Positions 51,358 through 64,000 are shown, counted from the first letter of the stretch. The stretch: 64,000 nucleotides of DNA from Antedon bifida (GCA_963402885.1 OY727094.1:3970501-4034500), one strand, 5' to 3'. Notes: a model not told the origin generated them from the sequence alone. Program-made: numbers and translations.

Positions 51358-51506
51358 TAAAGCTCCGTCTACACTATCAATCTAGTTTGACAAAAAAAGT
51401 GTGATGTGCTCAAATATGGTAGTGATATACCCAAATATAGTAGTGATATATCATCATGTCCATATATGGGCATATCATATGTTTTTGATAGTGTAGACAG
51501 AGCTTA
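51358..51506. mobile_element. Palindromic MITE family A, copy 13
   Basis: TAAAGCTCCGTCTACACTAT at the left and GATAGTGTAGACAGAGCTTA at the right, with two internal ATAGTAGTGATAT-type units. It falls inside the probable BICDL 3' UTR if the poly(A) signal at 51298-51303 is used. Confidence 0.9.
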
Positions 51507-51635
51507 AGAAGCTTGATAAAAGACCCCTGCTCTTTACCAAATAATATGCTCAGTTCTTTATCGTGCTCATGAGCAATGTATACAAACAGGACCAACGGCC
51601 TGACACCAATCCGAAGGACAATTTCTTACCTAATG

Positions 51636-54600
51636 TCACCTACTGCTAGACCAGAGGCTAAACCTTCGTGGAGACGAGCGTACTTTCTTTTCTTCTGGAC
51701 TACTACTACCTGACGCCTGATGCTGTTGTTTCAGATATAGCTTTTCCTGCTCACTAAGCTCGGAGATTAACCGTTTGTCCAGAAGTTGATGAATATCATC
51801 CTAAATATTTTAAATTAAAACAATTTGATGGTTACATTTTGTTCAGGTTTAGTTAGAGATGGAAGTGAATTTTACTCCTAAAGCTCTGTCTACACTATCA
51901 AACTTATGTGACAAAAAAATGTGATGTGCCCATATATGGATATGATGATGTCATATCACCACCATATTTGGGCATATAGACTATACCATTATTATTTGGG
52001 CACATCACACTTTTTTTGTCAAACTAGTTTGATAGTGTAAGAAATACCATTTTTTCACTATCCACTACAATATATGGTGGCTAAATAGATGGAATTTTGG
52101 TATTTCTCAGCCTCATAAGCATCCCCATTCTGGATATTTTGCTTGTAAGCATATGGTACAAATACAATGCTATTCAAATACAATCATCACATTATATATA
52201 TTTATTTAATATTCTGTTAATATCCATATCCTTCAACGCACTCAACCAAACCATGACAAAAACTAATTTATATCTACAAGGTAGACTGATCTATTTATGT
52301 TCAGCTGGGGAGAGCAAATTTTGCAAATGAGTTCAAAATAATTGCAGCAACGTTTGTTTGCACGCAATCAGTACAGTGGGTGTACTATGTCGTGCGTGAC
52401 TGCATTGATCTAGGTCCCTGGATTTGCAAATAAAATTATTCTGATGTGCTACAGGTGAAAGATTTAAACCGTTAATTATTTTGATTAATATTCAACCTCC
52501 TGCACACAGGAAATGATCTACAACATAAATATTCAGAAGGCATCTAACCAAATTTTTTGTATGGCATTTGATGAAATAAATGCTTGTTGAATTGAATTGA
52601 AATTTACGAAATACTTAGTGTAGGTCTATTATTACAATGCAAAATATAGGAAATCTGTTGAGTTCAGCACTTTAAGACCAACAATATTGGAATGGGTTCG
52701 AGATTGACTCGCTCCTAGTTCTGATGCTGAAACAAGTCTTCTCTATAAACTGTAAAGCTGTCTACATTATCAAACTTTATGTGACAAAAAAATGTGATGT
52801 GTCCATATATGGACATGATGATATCATATCACTACCATATTTTGGCATATCACTACCATATTTGGGCACATCACACTTTTTTGTCAAACTAGTTTGATAG
52901 TGTAGACAGAGTTCACAGTGTACACAGCAAGTTAATTTCAAAATAATGTTTTTTTGAATATTTCTATGGATGCGTAAGAAATAGCCACGTATGCGTGAAG
53001 CATGAAAAATCGGCCCTCATGTGTGAGACTCGCGCATTATGCGTGAGAGTTAGTAGGTATAATGTTGATATTTCGGCTCATGTTAAAAGAATACAAATTT
53101 TTTTTTTTTTTTTAAAGTTATGAATGAACCGGCATAATCTGAATTTCAAATTCAGAATAACTTGAAAATTGGAGGGCACTATCGTGCTTGCTAAAAAACA
53201 AACAAACTTTATAAAGCAAGTACTACAATTGGCAAAATTATATTTTTCCAAGTAATGATTATGTATGTACTTGTTCCAACCACCACCACCACATTACATG
53301 AGAATAGACAGTGATTACACATCAGCTGCTCTCCTACCTGCCATTCATCCAACTGATGTGATAATGATGCCTTTTGTTGTATTGTACTCAACAATTGAGA
53401 ATCAAGTGCTTTTAATTCCATTTTGGTTTTTTCAATTTCTCTTTCTGACGCATCAATCCTGTAAAAAACAATTCAAAGAATTCATAGAAAGTTGATCAAA
53501 TGTATGATGTAATTGTGAATGTTTTGTTCGTTTACCATTTCTGTCAAAGAAAACAATTTTTCTATGTACAAATTTTTATATTATAGAACAAATAAAGATT
53601 TGATTTAATTTGACTTGACCAGATTTTATTGCTGAAAAAAATAAAGTTGATAAAGTTTTAAATAAAAAAGCAACCATTTTATTTCATAGGAAATCTATAA
53701 TTGCAAGAATATCAAATCAAAGGGGCAAAAAATATCACAATATGCTTACAGTGTATCTAGAATATTTATGAAATAAAAGAAATAAAATTAAAATTTATTT
53801 TCATTGTAAAATTAAATTGAATTACATTTTGTGCGTCTCTTAATATGAAAAAAATAAAATAAAAGACCAACGTCTAGGATATTAAAACGATAAAAAGTGA
53901 TTTATTCTCATTTCTTCAAATCTGATGTATAGCTGGTTATTATGCTAGCCTTGAAAATATCATTAGTATTAATGGCTGTGATTTTTGTCTTCAAGGTTAT
54001 TGTAATTTCTCTTTTTGTTCTCTTTTTTTTGGAAATCGGTAATAAATTACAGTTTTGTTATTTTAAATTTAAAAGCAATTCAATAGTCATCTAAAGACCT
54101 AGTTACGCAGAGTAGATGGTGATTTATTTTACTACAAAAAAATACTATCAAATAGTTTTTTGATAACTTTTATATGTACAATTCTTAAAGAAATTTTTAT
54201 TAAAGGTATGTACGTTGTCATCTAAAGCTCTGTCTACACTATCATACTAGTTTGAAAAAAAAGTGTGATGTACCCAAATATTATAGTGATATGACATCAT
54301 CATGTTCATTATTATGGGCACAATACATTTTTTATTAATAAAGTTTGATAGTGTAGACAGAGTTTTTTAATTTAAGAAGAAAAGTATAAACACATTTTTA
54401 AGAAAGTGCTCAATTTTTTTAAATAATTCTTTTTTCGACAGAGGAAAATGTCATAAAATAGTGGAAAGTGTCATGACGAAAAACAAGTGGCATAACTGGT
54501 GATGATATACAATTGAATAATAATAACTAATAACATAACATTTCAAAGTATACTAAAGTCTGTCTACACTGTCAAATTTTAAGTGATAAAAAAATGATGT

Positions 54601-57600
54601 GCCCATATATAGACATGATGATGTCATATCACTACCATATTTAAGCATATCACTACCATATTTGGGCACATCACACTTTTCTTGTCTAGTTTGATAGTGT
54701 AAACAGAGCTTAAAGTAAACTTCTCATTACCTGGCTTGAGCTTTATCACGTTCTTCTTGAAGTTGTTGAATCATGTGATCTTTTGTTAAGCTATCTTTAT
54801 GTTTTAGTTCCAGTTCCTGCAGCACAGAATCATGTTCTGATATCTTAACAGCAAAATAATATTAAATTCAATGTTAAAATTAAATACACACATTTAATGA
54901 TTATGAATGGAGTATAAATTGCAACAGAATCTATTGAAAACAAACAATCATAGTGTCAATAAGCTATCTTTATGTTTTAGTTCCAGTTCCTGCAGCACAG
55001 AATCATGTTCTGATATCTTAACAGCAAAATAACATTAAATTCAATGTTAAAATTAAATACACACATTTAATGATTATTATAAATGGAGTATAAATTGCAA
55101 CAGAATCTATTGAAAACAAACAATTTTTGTGTCAATTTTTAAATGAAAAATCATATAAAAAAGTAAAATAAAACTAAAATAGTTATATAATATTATAATA
55201 TCCATATTCAAATAAAAAATAAATATTGCATATCTTAAATTATAATCAAAGATTATTAAATACATAGAACCATATATTAACATTAAGCCATATTGAAACA
55301 TGCATGCAAAAGCATAATTAGCATATTAAACAAAATCCACAAACAACATACAATGATTGGCTATACAAGTGGAATATGCAAATTTACTTGATGTAGCAAT
55401 TGTTATACTAACCTGTCAAAATATAAATAAAATATTTCTCATTTCTTTAAATTAGTATTTAGTGTTTCAAATACAGTGAGGTATGTTTATACAGTAGAAC
55501 CTCTATTAAGGGGACACCTTCAGGGCCAACAAGTCTCCATTGAATAGGGGTTGGTGGTAGTGTTACAACAATACCATTTATTTCACAGGAAAAAGTGTTT
55601 CTTTAATGGGGTGTCCTAAAAAGGGGTTCTACTGTATTTTTAATGTTTCTTTACACCACCTACAAATATAATAAAAATATTAAATCACTTTCATGCTTGC
55701 ATTTATTATTGTGTCATGCATTTTAACCAGAATGATTTCAAAATGAGTGTACATGCTTTTAGAATATTTTTTAAAATATGTCAATGAAATGTTGGATAAA
55801 GATACATGATGAGAACGGATGTGTGACACCTACCTCAGTGAGATCTTCGTGGGCAAGAAACAGGTGCGAGATCAAATCATGAGTCTCGTGTTCCTCGAAG
55901 TCTGGTACCTGTGTGTTTAAGCATGCCTGGATTGAGTTGAGTAAGAGATAGAAAGCGAAGAGGGGTTAAGACTGATGCAAGGTGGAATGAAATGAGCTTT
56001 TGGAAGCTTTCTGTGTGGGAACAACTTGTAAAGTAGTAAATATGATATTTATACAGTATCGTAGGCAAATTCTGTGATACAGTATCAAATACTAGTCTGT
56101 ATCATAGGCTGTAAGCCTAATCTAACCATCACATACTTGTCACATGTGATGCCTGTATGCTAGGCCGTAAGCCTAATCTAACCATCACATACTTGTCACA
56201 TGTGCTGCCAGTATCATAGGCTATAAGCCTAATCTAACCATTACATAATTGTCACATGTGATGCCTGTATCATAGGCCATAAGCCTAATCTAACCATCAC
56301 ATACTTGTCACATGATGCCTGTAATATAGGAACCACAAGTGATACATTTGTACAATGTATATTACAGAATTTGACTATAATACAGGACAGTTAATGCCAT
56401 GTGGTCCGTACATAGAATCAGGTTGTTATTTACAGAGCAATTTTAAAGTTTATAAATACAAAAATTGGTTATTTTACACCTCATTTTTATAATTCATATT
56501 AAGCATCATCATTGTTGACCATCCTTTTATAAAGACTCACAGTCATCATCATATTGACTATCCTCTCTCCTCTAATTAAGTACATGTTACACCCACAACC
56601 ATCATATAGTCATCATTATACTCATCATCATATCTGCATACAGTATCTCTATCATTACATCTCCTCTAATGAAATAAATACATTTTACCCACGACCCCCA
56701 GCACCCAACCACCCCACCCTAACTCGCACCATTCATCATTATCTTTAATTAATATCTAAAAGCAATTATTTATCATCGTAATTACTATTATTGAGGCCAT
56801 CCTAATTACATCCTTCAAAAACTGAAAGAAAATGTCATTCATCTAAGGATACAGTGGGCGTAGTACAAAGTCTCGATCCTCCCACACATCAAAATAATCT
56901 CTTAGCAAAATATTATTCATAAAAACATAACACCTTAATGTTAATTATTGAATGAATACCACATACTTAATGAACTACATTGTCTATTTTAAAATTTATA
57001 TCACCGGTATTACCGGTAAAATACTACAACCACTCAAATTGAAAATTGTTTATCATCATTCACGCCAAAGTCTGTGTTTCTATCCATTCCACCTTTTAGA
57101 ATTTTACACAAGGCAGCCAGTAATAATTTAACTTCTTGTACATATTTTTATATATAGATGAATATAATCCCATGCTCAAGTAGTATAATCCCACCCCCAA
57201 ATCTTTTCCAATTCCCTCGGCCAAGTATAGTTTATTTTTACAAGACCAATATTAAGGTTCTGTACACTGTATCACAACTTTGTCACCCAAATTATATTAT
57301 TTCACAGCAAGGTTTCTGTCTCTTTGTGGAAATGATAATAATAGCAGTCCACCTTGTACATGCACATTAAAATGTATGTAGCTTTCTGCAAATTGTTATA
57401 TTTTAGAATTAATTAGATTTTGGAGACAGATGGCTTTAGATTATATACTTGGGTTTAATCAATAGGTCAAATGTCAACGGGAAATCCAATTTAAAACTGC
57501 TTGTCAGATAATGATTATTGTATGGCGATGTCAGCTATATCAACTTATGACATGTTTTTTTGTTCTCACAACTCCGGAAGATCAAAGTATATTGATCGAA

Positions 57601-60600
57601 ACGTCAAGAAACTCAGCAGTTTTTTCAGAACTAAATATATGTGGTGCACTTGTACAAACTTTATATATCAACATAATGTGTTTTGTTGTCATCAAAGCAA
57701 CGCTACATTCATACTAAGCTTGGAATCAATCCAGTGATCAGAAAAAACTTGGGGCTATGTTACATTTTTCTGTCGTTCATGCATATTTCTTGTACGAAAT
57801 GTGAAATTAGTCGGTCCTATTTCTTAAACATTAACACCCATTTTTGTATGATTTTTATCTGGCCACTGGACCGGAATCCAAGACTAGCTTAAAAATTGGT
57901 GGTATAAATCAAGTGGTTGTATGAAAAAATAACAAATTTTATGTTTACACAGAGCAACTGTAATTGTCTGCATATTATTTTGTGGATGAACACTATTCTG
58001 GTGAATAAGTTATTTTCCCATAAAAAATAAATATATTGTCATTATTTTATAGTAATTTTGAATCCCTTTCCAAGCGTCCCTCTCTATATTTTCTACTTCT
58101 AATACAATATCAATGTTGACTTTTCACAATCAGCAGACCACCCACAATTTACTAAGTCACGTAGCAAACTAATTAAGCATCTACGAGTTGTAACATCAGC
58201 TATTTAGCAATTGCATTTAAAAGAGACATACATCAACACTGTATGAAGCGGCCACATACAAAGACTCACTAAGCTAATACATTGTGTTTAATGAACATTA
58301 ACAAATATTCCTCATCAAGTGAACTGTCAATTAAAAGCGCTCATTAAGCTCGCTTAATTACCGCATCATGTTTAATGAAATCACAAAACAATCAATTAAA
58401 CTGAAATAAATTTCTACAAATTAGAAAAATGTTGGTTGCAGACAGAAAAACAAAGAAAGAATATAAGGCAACACAGATATAATTATATTATTTCTCAAGT
58501 ACAACATTTAATACAAAAGGTTATATTTAATTTAATTTATCTTATACTAGCCTTGGATATCAACTCCCACAATGGTTTAGAATTAATCAACAACATGGTT
58601 ATTGATTCTACATCATTGACAAAATTTGCAATTTATTGAATACAAAATGGCTAAGGTAAATTAAATTATTCTTTTATATATATATTGCAGTTATGTTGTT
58701 ACTAACCAATTTTAGAAGCTTCAACTTAAAGGCTGAGAGTGTATGGTTGTATGTTCTCTTGACAGGCACTATATATCTACTGTATGTATCAATATACAAT
58801 GAGGTAATCGTTTTGTATTCAATAAATATAATTCATTTTTCAATGTGTTTCATGTTTCTCCCTCTCCAATTAAATTTTTTTTTAACCTGAACGGCTACAT
58901 AAATATTTTATAATTTTTTTTGGGAATAAAGGAGGAATAAATGAGAAAAATAAAAATGATGGGGAAGGGGGTATAAATTATAGATATTAAGAAAGATACT
59001 AGGATGTACTACGTAAAATAAAAAATATATAAATAGCAGTGTTCATCATCACATGACCATAAATCACATGACTACAAGTCACATGATCCCTTCATCGTTG
59101 ATTTACCTTCGTGGTTACAGCTTCAACTTCTATTGTTTTCTGACGTAGTTCTTTGTCTTGTCGGCTTATTTCGGTCTGTAAGACCTCCAGCTGGCTATAT
59201 GTTTTGTACAATTCGTCTCGCATTTGTTCAAGTTCAGACTCCAATGTCGCACTTATTTCATCAGTCTTCGACTTACGAGAGTTGGAAATCTAAAAAAAGA
59301 CAAAAATATGTAAAACATAAATTGAAGAAATATTATTTTAAGAATCATCTAGAAAATATATGATAACAGTGTTCTCCTAAAGCTCTGTCTACACTATCAA
59401 ACTTTATGTGACAACAACATTTAATGTGCCATATATGGAAATGATGATGTCAGATCACTACCATATTTGGGCATATCACTACCATATATGGGCACATCAC
59501 ACTTTTTTTTTCAAACTAGCTTGATAGTGTAGACAGAGCTTAAAATAGATATCAAGTCCAAAATTACAAAATTTAGCCTTTGGTTGCTCTTGGTCTATGT
59601 TAGATAAATGTTTATTTATTTAATATAATTTTCTTAGACCATTTTTAATACCAGTTGAAGTAAATTTAGTTTGGCAAATCTTCGTCAATAATTGATGTGA
59701 AAAGGCCATTAGGGTTGTGTTTGTACTGTAATTCTAAACAATGTTATCAATTTTTAATGTTATCAATCAAAAATATTATCAATTGCTTATGTTAACTTTA
59801 ATAGTAATGTTATCAATTAATGTTATATCATTTAGTAAAGTTATCTCTTGATGTTATATCATTTACTATTGTTATCAATTGGTGTTATATCATTTACTAA
59901 ATGTTATCAATCATTTACTAAATGTTATCATTTATAAATGTTATCAATTAATGTTATATCATTTACTAAATGTTATCAATTGATGTTATATCATTTACTA
60001 ATGTTATCAATATGTTATATCATTTACTAATGTTATCAATATGTTATATCATTTACTAAATGTTATCAATTGATGTTACCTTGGCTTCCACAAGCTGCTT
60101 TATTTCTGTTATCAAGTCCACAATTGTATCTTCTGTTATTGCACCTAAATTGTCACCATCATCATCATCTTCTAAATTATCGTCTTTTAATATTGCTAAA
60201 AGTTGCAAAAGCTCAGTAAAAACTCCATAATAAATGTTCTGAAAAAGAAAGAAAATGTTTTGTTTTGTGTAAGATGTAGGAAGGAAAAACACTGAAGTAA
60301 TAAAGACTTCAAACGCTTTTGATTTTCAAAATCTCACAAATTGTTTACGACTAGAATTCAAGTTTTTCATTATATACTAAATGATTAATGTAACAATTCG
60401 AAATGTATTTTTAGATTTCTTTTTTCTTTCTTTTGATCGCTATATTTAAGCTTTTTCACAACCTTTGTCAAAATCCAATAAAATGTCATATTTAAGATGG
60501 ATCCTACTGGCTGTACACAATAGCACTGACAAGAACTAGTCATTAAATTGCAAATTGATATATTACATTAATGGTAAGCTAGTGTTTAGGTGATCAAAAA

Positions 60601-61252
60601 TAAGCATCAACATTTCTATACAGATGCTTGTCGCCCTTGAAGCGAAAACAATTTCATTTTATGATTTTGAAAAAAAAAAGTTTTTCTTTTAAGATGGTTA
60701 AGATAAATTGCCTCAATTGACTTATTTAACCTCTTAATAAGTATCAGAATAACCATCATACTATAATAATACGCTAATATGCCTAAAGGGTTTCAAACAG
60801 TTGACTTTGACACACATATTTTTTGTTTTTTTATAGTCGGTTTAATAATACTAAATGTGGAATTTTTTTTCTTCTTCGTGCTTTCAATCAATAACATTAT
60901 GATGTGTAATCATAGCAAGATACGTCTCAAAGGTCAATTTTATTTACTAAAATAATAATTGTTAAATTACCTGATCAAAGGTTGGTCTCATTCCAGGTAG
61001 TTCAACTTCCATGTTGCCGTCGTCGTCCTCAAAATCATCATCACATTCGATCTCGTTATAATTCCCGATGGCAAACCCTGTAGCAGAGTTTGACACAGAC
61101 ATGGACAGTTCATTCTCCAGCTCTGCCATTAGAGAATTACTTCCGTGGTATGGTTCATCAAGAGAGAATTTCAATTTTTGACTTTCTATTTGCTCACTTA
61201 ATTGTTGGTTGTGTTCTCGGAGTTCTTTAAGTTCTGAATCTTTTAATCGCAA
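51636..61252 (-). CDS. BICDL1: BICD-family-like cargo adaptor (BICDL1/BICDL2 type), C-terminal part
   Basis: BICDL proteins are coiled-coil adaptors that tie Rab-bearing vesicles to dynein-dynactin. Seven coding exons are visible: 60971-61252, 60080-60238, 59107-59289, 55834-55908, 54731-54843, 53338-53458 and 51636-51800. All join in phase, giving about 365 residues; upstream exons with the dynein-binding N-terminus lie past 64,000. The best match is the C-terminal segment LDSQLLSTIQQKASLSHQLD followed by EWQDDIHQLLDKRL, which parallels human BICDL1 LNSQLLDAIQQKLNLSQQLEAWQDDMHRVIDRQL. Next comes a basic, Ser-rich tail ending RRFSLWSSSR (human: KRLFSFFRKI). Exon 60080-60238 corresponds to the NELKRLIQSIVDG region and has an acidic DDDD insert; exon 60971-61252 also carries an acidic patch. 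BICDL1 versus BICDL2 cannot be separated here; an invertebrate is expected to have a single pro-orthologue. Exon 55834-55908 is the least certain. Confidence 0.87.
51880..52040. mobile_element. Palindromic MITE family A, copy 14
   Basis: The left terminus TAAAGCTCTGTCTACACTAT is intact; the right arm ends early at GATAGTGTAAGAAATACC. It lies in the last BICDL intron. Confidence 0.88.
52690..52745 (+). repeat. SINE family D fragment
   Basis: GGGTTCGAGATTGACTCGCT followed by CTAGTTCTGATGCTGAAACA and AAGTCTTCTC matches the central part of the 37882-38165 element. A family A MITE begins immediately downstream (52751), so one may have interrupted the other. Confidence 0.65.
52751..52912. mobile_element. 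Palindromic MITE family A, copy 15
   Basis: TAAAGCTGTCTACATTATCA at the left and GATAGTGTAGACAGAGTTCA at the right, with two internal ATATCACTACCATATTTTGG-type units. It lies in the last BICDL intron, downstream of exon 53338-53458. Confidence 0.9.
54223..54369. mobile_element. Palindromic MITE family A, copy 16
   Basis: TAAAGCTCTGTCTACACTAT at the left and GATAGTGTAGACAGAGTTTT at the right, one internal unit. It lies in the BICDL intron on the other side of exon 53338-53458 from copy 15. Confidence 0.9.
54553..54712. mobile_element. Palindromic MITE family A, copy 17
   Basis: TAAAGTCTGTCTACACTGTC at the left and GATAGTGTAAACAGAGCTTA at the right, two internal units. Its right end is only about 19 bases from the donor of BICDL exon 54731-54843. 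Confidence 0.9.
54788..55130. repeat. 173-bp tandem duplication splitting BICDL exon 54731-54843
   Basis: Segments starting AAGCTATCTTTATGTTTTAG occur at 54788 and 54961. Each runs through CTGATATCTTAACAGCAAAA to GAAAACAAACAAT. The right copy holds the first 56 bases of the exon with its acceptor (54961-55016) but no donor, so it is a truncated exon copy. The copies differ at only a few bases, so the event is recent. Confidence 0.92.
55489..55637. mobile_element. Hairpin MITE family B, compact copy
   Basis: TACAGTAGAACCTCTATTAA with GGGGACACC at the left faces GGTGTCC and GGGGTTCTACTGTA at the right. It is about 149 bp, non-coding, in a BICDL intron. The same arms bound the expanded copy at 9396-10575, and a degraded relative may lie at about 37755-37860. 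Confidence 0.85.
56096..56330. repeat. Four-copy, about 57-bp tandem repeat
   Basis: Each unit contains TAAGCCTAATCTAACCATCA and CATACTTGTCACATGTGATG with GCCTGTATCATAGGC. It lies in a BICDL intron. Confidence 0.9.
57565..57610 (+). other. Hammerhead-ribozyme-like remnant (Penelope-type CGAAACGTC motif)
   Basis: After ACTCCGGAA comes a perfect six-base stem GATCAA/TTGATC with a short loop, then CGAAACGTC. Stem II followed by GAAAC and GTC is the layout of hammerhead ribozymes in Penelope-like elements, but the conserved CTGATGA core is not intact. At best it is a decayed remnant; no element body was identified around it. Confidence 0.3.
59378..59542. mobile_element. Palindromic MITE family A, copy 18
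   Basis: TAAAGCTCTGTCTACACTAT at the left and GATAGTGTAGACAGAGCTTA at the right, with two internal units. It lies about 90 bases upstream (minus-strand sense) of the acceptor of BICDL exon 59107-59289. Confidence 0.92.
59740..60076. repeat. AT-rich tandem array abutting a BICDL splice donor
   Basis: About ten irregular units of ATGTTATCAATTGATGTTAT and ATCATTTACTAA run straight up to the donor of exon 60080-60238, whose intron side still reads TGATGTTAC. The array is intronic and non-coding. Confidence 0.85.
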
Positions 61253-63730
61253 CTGAAATTTAATCAGAAATAGAAAAGTTTAGTTTTTCAGTTAGTCTGT
61301 TTGTCAGTCTGTCTGTTGGTAATAATAACATGCTTGATCATTTTAATCTTAAAGTAGACATATCAACAAAATTACAGTTTTGAAAGAAAATGATGACGGT
61401 GGTACATTCCCACATGAGGGCGTGGTTGCAGCCTAGTCTATTATGGTACAGGGATGTTCTAGGAACTTTTTACTTTCGTATCTAAGCCCTCCCTCTTGAG
61501 AGCACTGGCTATTGTCGGTTTATCCAGGTAAGCTAGGCACGAAATAGACACATATTTTTATGGAGGCTAAATTTGTTTTATTTTAGGAAGAAAAATGAAT
61601 ATTAAATTAATTGTAATCATATTTAATAATGATTTTATTGGATTCTTTACTAATGTTTAAAATTCTGTCTAATAATTGCTTTAATGTCATTTTTCTTTAA
61701 TTTATGTGGTGGCCACTGAGAATATTATCGCATCATTCCATATGATTTTAATAAACATATTTAAAAAACCTAAATTAATATACAGCATTTATATTTTTTA
61801 TAATATATAATGGTTATTAAAATACCAAACTTAACAGGAAACAGCTTTTGATTATGAAATAATTCATATCGCGTGATACCTGATGATTTACTATTATAAT
61901 TAAAAGTGACCATGAAAATCATGTTTATAGTAGAATTAGGGCAACACGTCTGCACACAGGTAACTAGATTAATACAATTGATGTTATTGATTTATAGTGA
62001 GTGAGACAATTGACTGACATATGAAATAAATAAAACAATGAGTTCTTTGTCCATTGTGCAATATGAATGAATGAAATAATTGTAGAAATGTCATCATTCT
62101 AGAATATTTTAATATTTTTGTATTATTTATAATGAAATGCTTTATGTTGAGTAAACAAAAATGTATATATAGATAGTGGAAACCAGTTTTAATGTTACTG
62201 TTTTATACTTTTACACTTTTTGTCATTTTTAGTCAGTTTATATATATATATATCTTTTAATCGGATTTGCTGACACTGACAGCCGATATTTCTTTGTTTT
62301 TTTTACCAAGACAAATAAAGTTTCATGTATCTTGTATCTTAATATAAATATAGTGAAACAGAGTAGAAATAGAGAGTCATACATTTTAATATGTACTACC
62401 CAGACTAAATAATACATTTCATACTTGTTACTACAAATATATCTTCAAATAATTTCAATTATTAATAATATATTCAATTAAATAACACAAAAAATATCCA
62501 TATTTTATTAAATATGTACAAAAATTAACTTCATTTGTATTTAAATTTTCATATTTTTTTAAATACGAAAAATATATATTTTTTTATATCTGAATTTTTA
62601 ATTTCTACAATTTAAAATCAGTTTTTGATTCAAGGAATATTCAAGGTTAAATAAAAGTATAAACTGGAAATTTAATAAAAATAAAAAGCAAGTTTGACAA
62701 ACAGCGGGAGTCAGACAGTTCTCATTCGTAGGATTTATCCTTAGAGTACTTTCACCGAAAAATTAATCACCTGTTGCCATGGAAACTGCACTCTGTCGGC
62801 AAACTGTCTCCATGATATGAATTAGAAAGATTGACATCCGACGCAATCCGGGACAATTTGGTAGTCGACAAAATAAAAATTAGCGATGATGAAAGACAGG
62901 CTTATAGGCATTTAAGTACGAGATTATTTTTAATTAATTATACAATGATCAAAGAGGTAGTGGTAACGAATATATGCATATTATAACACGAAAGAAAGCG
63001 GATACAGACATGTTTTTATAAGATTATAAAGTATAACTCGGGTACTTTAAAATATTCCATTATATAATTCATCAGAGGTATTAGTCTTCAACGATTTCAA
63101 TTGTTTGCTTTAAATTACTGCGAACCGTTTCTTCTCACGCGATGTTGTGACATCATTACAAATCAATAGTATTTATCCATTTGCCATTGTAGAACTAGAT
63201 CTTTGCTGATGATATATAATGGCAGAAATGCATTGTATTTTATTTTTTCAAAACTTTAAGTGGTTTATCAAGATTGAATTAATACATCATTGAGGTTAAT
63301 ATGAAGAGATGGTTATAATTTATATTTAGCAGTCGCGTCTTTTCTGTGAATTTCTGTGAATACTACATTGTAATTAATACAGCCTTTTACAAATAATGTT
63401 TTCCAATATTATCAGTAAATGATGATGATGATTAAAATATGATAATATTGATGATAATAAAGTTAATGATGAACTGATAATAATAATAATAATAATGATG
63501 ATATAATAATGAGGAAGCTGCTTTATCAACAATTATTAGTATATGTTATTTTTATTTTATTATTATTCTCCAGACATGGCATAATATTGCCTTTTACAAA
63601 TAATGTAAATATAATAAATGATGATTAAAATATGATAAAATAGTGATAATAATAATGATGATGACATAATAATGAGGAAACAGATGGGTTATGTGATGAT
63701 TAAAGATTGATATCAAAATATTAGAATATT
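61253..63730 (-). other. BICDL intron, incomplete at right edge
   Basis: No exon-like frame is seen. It is very AT-rich. The segment 62240-62340, with ACAAATAAAGTTTCATGTAT followed by a CTTGTATCTT-type tail, resembles the 3' end of a non-LTR element but cannot be assigned. Confidence 0.5.
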
Positions 63731-63953
63731 AGGTTGGTGGTTAACATGCTTGTCTTCCAATCCCAAGGTCCAGGGTTCAATCCTGACCTAGTGTCAGGGT
63801 TGTAACTCATGACTCTTACAACTCCACTCCCTAAGCCTCAAATGAGACTTAGTTTATAAGCACGATAAATTATTAAATAGTTTATCCATCCTGTAATTGG
63901 CGAGTTTGTGCTCGCTGTTGGAATCGTATGAAATAAAAAATAAATTAAAAAAA
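63731..63953 (+). mobile_element. tRNA-derived SINE family C, copy 2
   Basis: The plus strand starts GGTTGGTGGTTAACATGCTT, contains GGGTTCAATCCTGAC (B box) and ends TCCATCCTGTAATTGGCGAG, then ATCGTATGAAAT and an A-rich tail. It pairs with the 15402-15597 copy. Confidence 0.82.
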
Positions 63954-64000
63954 ATACTGAATATGATGTTGATTAACTAATTATCAAATTCTTAATTACT

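Larger units (their letters stand above)
49777..51635. other. Spacer and BICDL 3' region
   Basis: No coding exon is seen. A minus-strand AATAAA at 51298-51303 would give BICDL a 3' UTR of about 340 bases. A three-copy tandem repeat (50331-50843) and a family A MITE (51358-51506) lie here. Confidence 0.5.

Noticed and set aside
57501-57892. Three overlapping 68-78 codon frames on the plus strand
   Set aside because: They sit in a BICDL intron, share no family resemblance and have no splice or start context; the only point of interest is the CGAAACGTC motif reported separately.

Overview
This is an AT-rich, intron-rich animal nuclear segment. It holds five protein-coding genes with GT-AG introns, all assembled by eye from exon translations. 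The gene set, the retained neighbourhood of RAB35 and BICDL, a Gmr1-like LTR element and the many TAGGCCTA words all suggest an invertebrate deuterostome, most likely an echinoderm. The species cannot be fixed from the window alone.

Layout. From 173 to 4820 (minus) lies the N-terminal two thirds of RPA1, the large subunit of replication protein A; its C-terminus is off the left edge. From 8154 to 25683 (minus) is SARM1, the ARM-SAM-SAM-TIR NAD+ hydrolase, in eight coding exons with an 8.7-kb first coding intron. From 30074 to 35677 (minus) is RAB35 in six exons. Head-to-head with it, 265 bp away, ABHD11 (a mitochondrial alpha/beta hydrolase) runs on the plus strand from 35943 to 38532 in five exons. 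From 51636 to 61252 (minus) are the last seven exons of a BICD-family-like cargo adaptor (BICDL); its 5' exons lie beyond the right edge.

Between ABHD11 and BICDL is a repeat-rich zone. A 1.7-kb block is tandemly duplicated (40847-48052 and 48053-49776). A very young LTR retrotransposon (41689-47142) sits in the first copy only, so the second copy is its empty site.

The window is full of small palindromic (MITE-like) elements. One family has about 18 copies, with ends CTCTGTCTACACTATCAA and a near-palindromic body whose arms carry a 20-21 bp unit that can expand in tandem. A second hairpin family has ends TACAGTAGAAC; one copy in a SARM1 intron has swollen into about 60 copies of a 17-bp unit with a strict 51-bp higher-order period. 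Two further hairpin families, two tRNA-derived SINE families and several minisatellites fill the introns.

Functional themes. RAB35 and BICDL both belong to membrane traffic (recycling endosome switch; dynein adaptor), and as I recall they are also neighbours in human. The gene-level surprises are a SARM1 N-terminus that reads as an acylation signal, a one-base frame disruption in the SARM1 TIR exon as assembled, and partial-exon tandem duplications in both RAB35 and BICDL that leave decoy splice sites.
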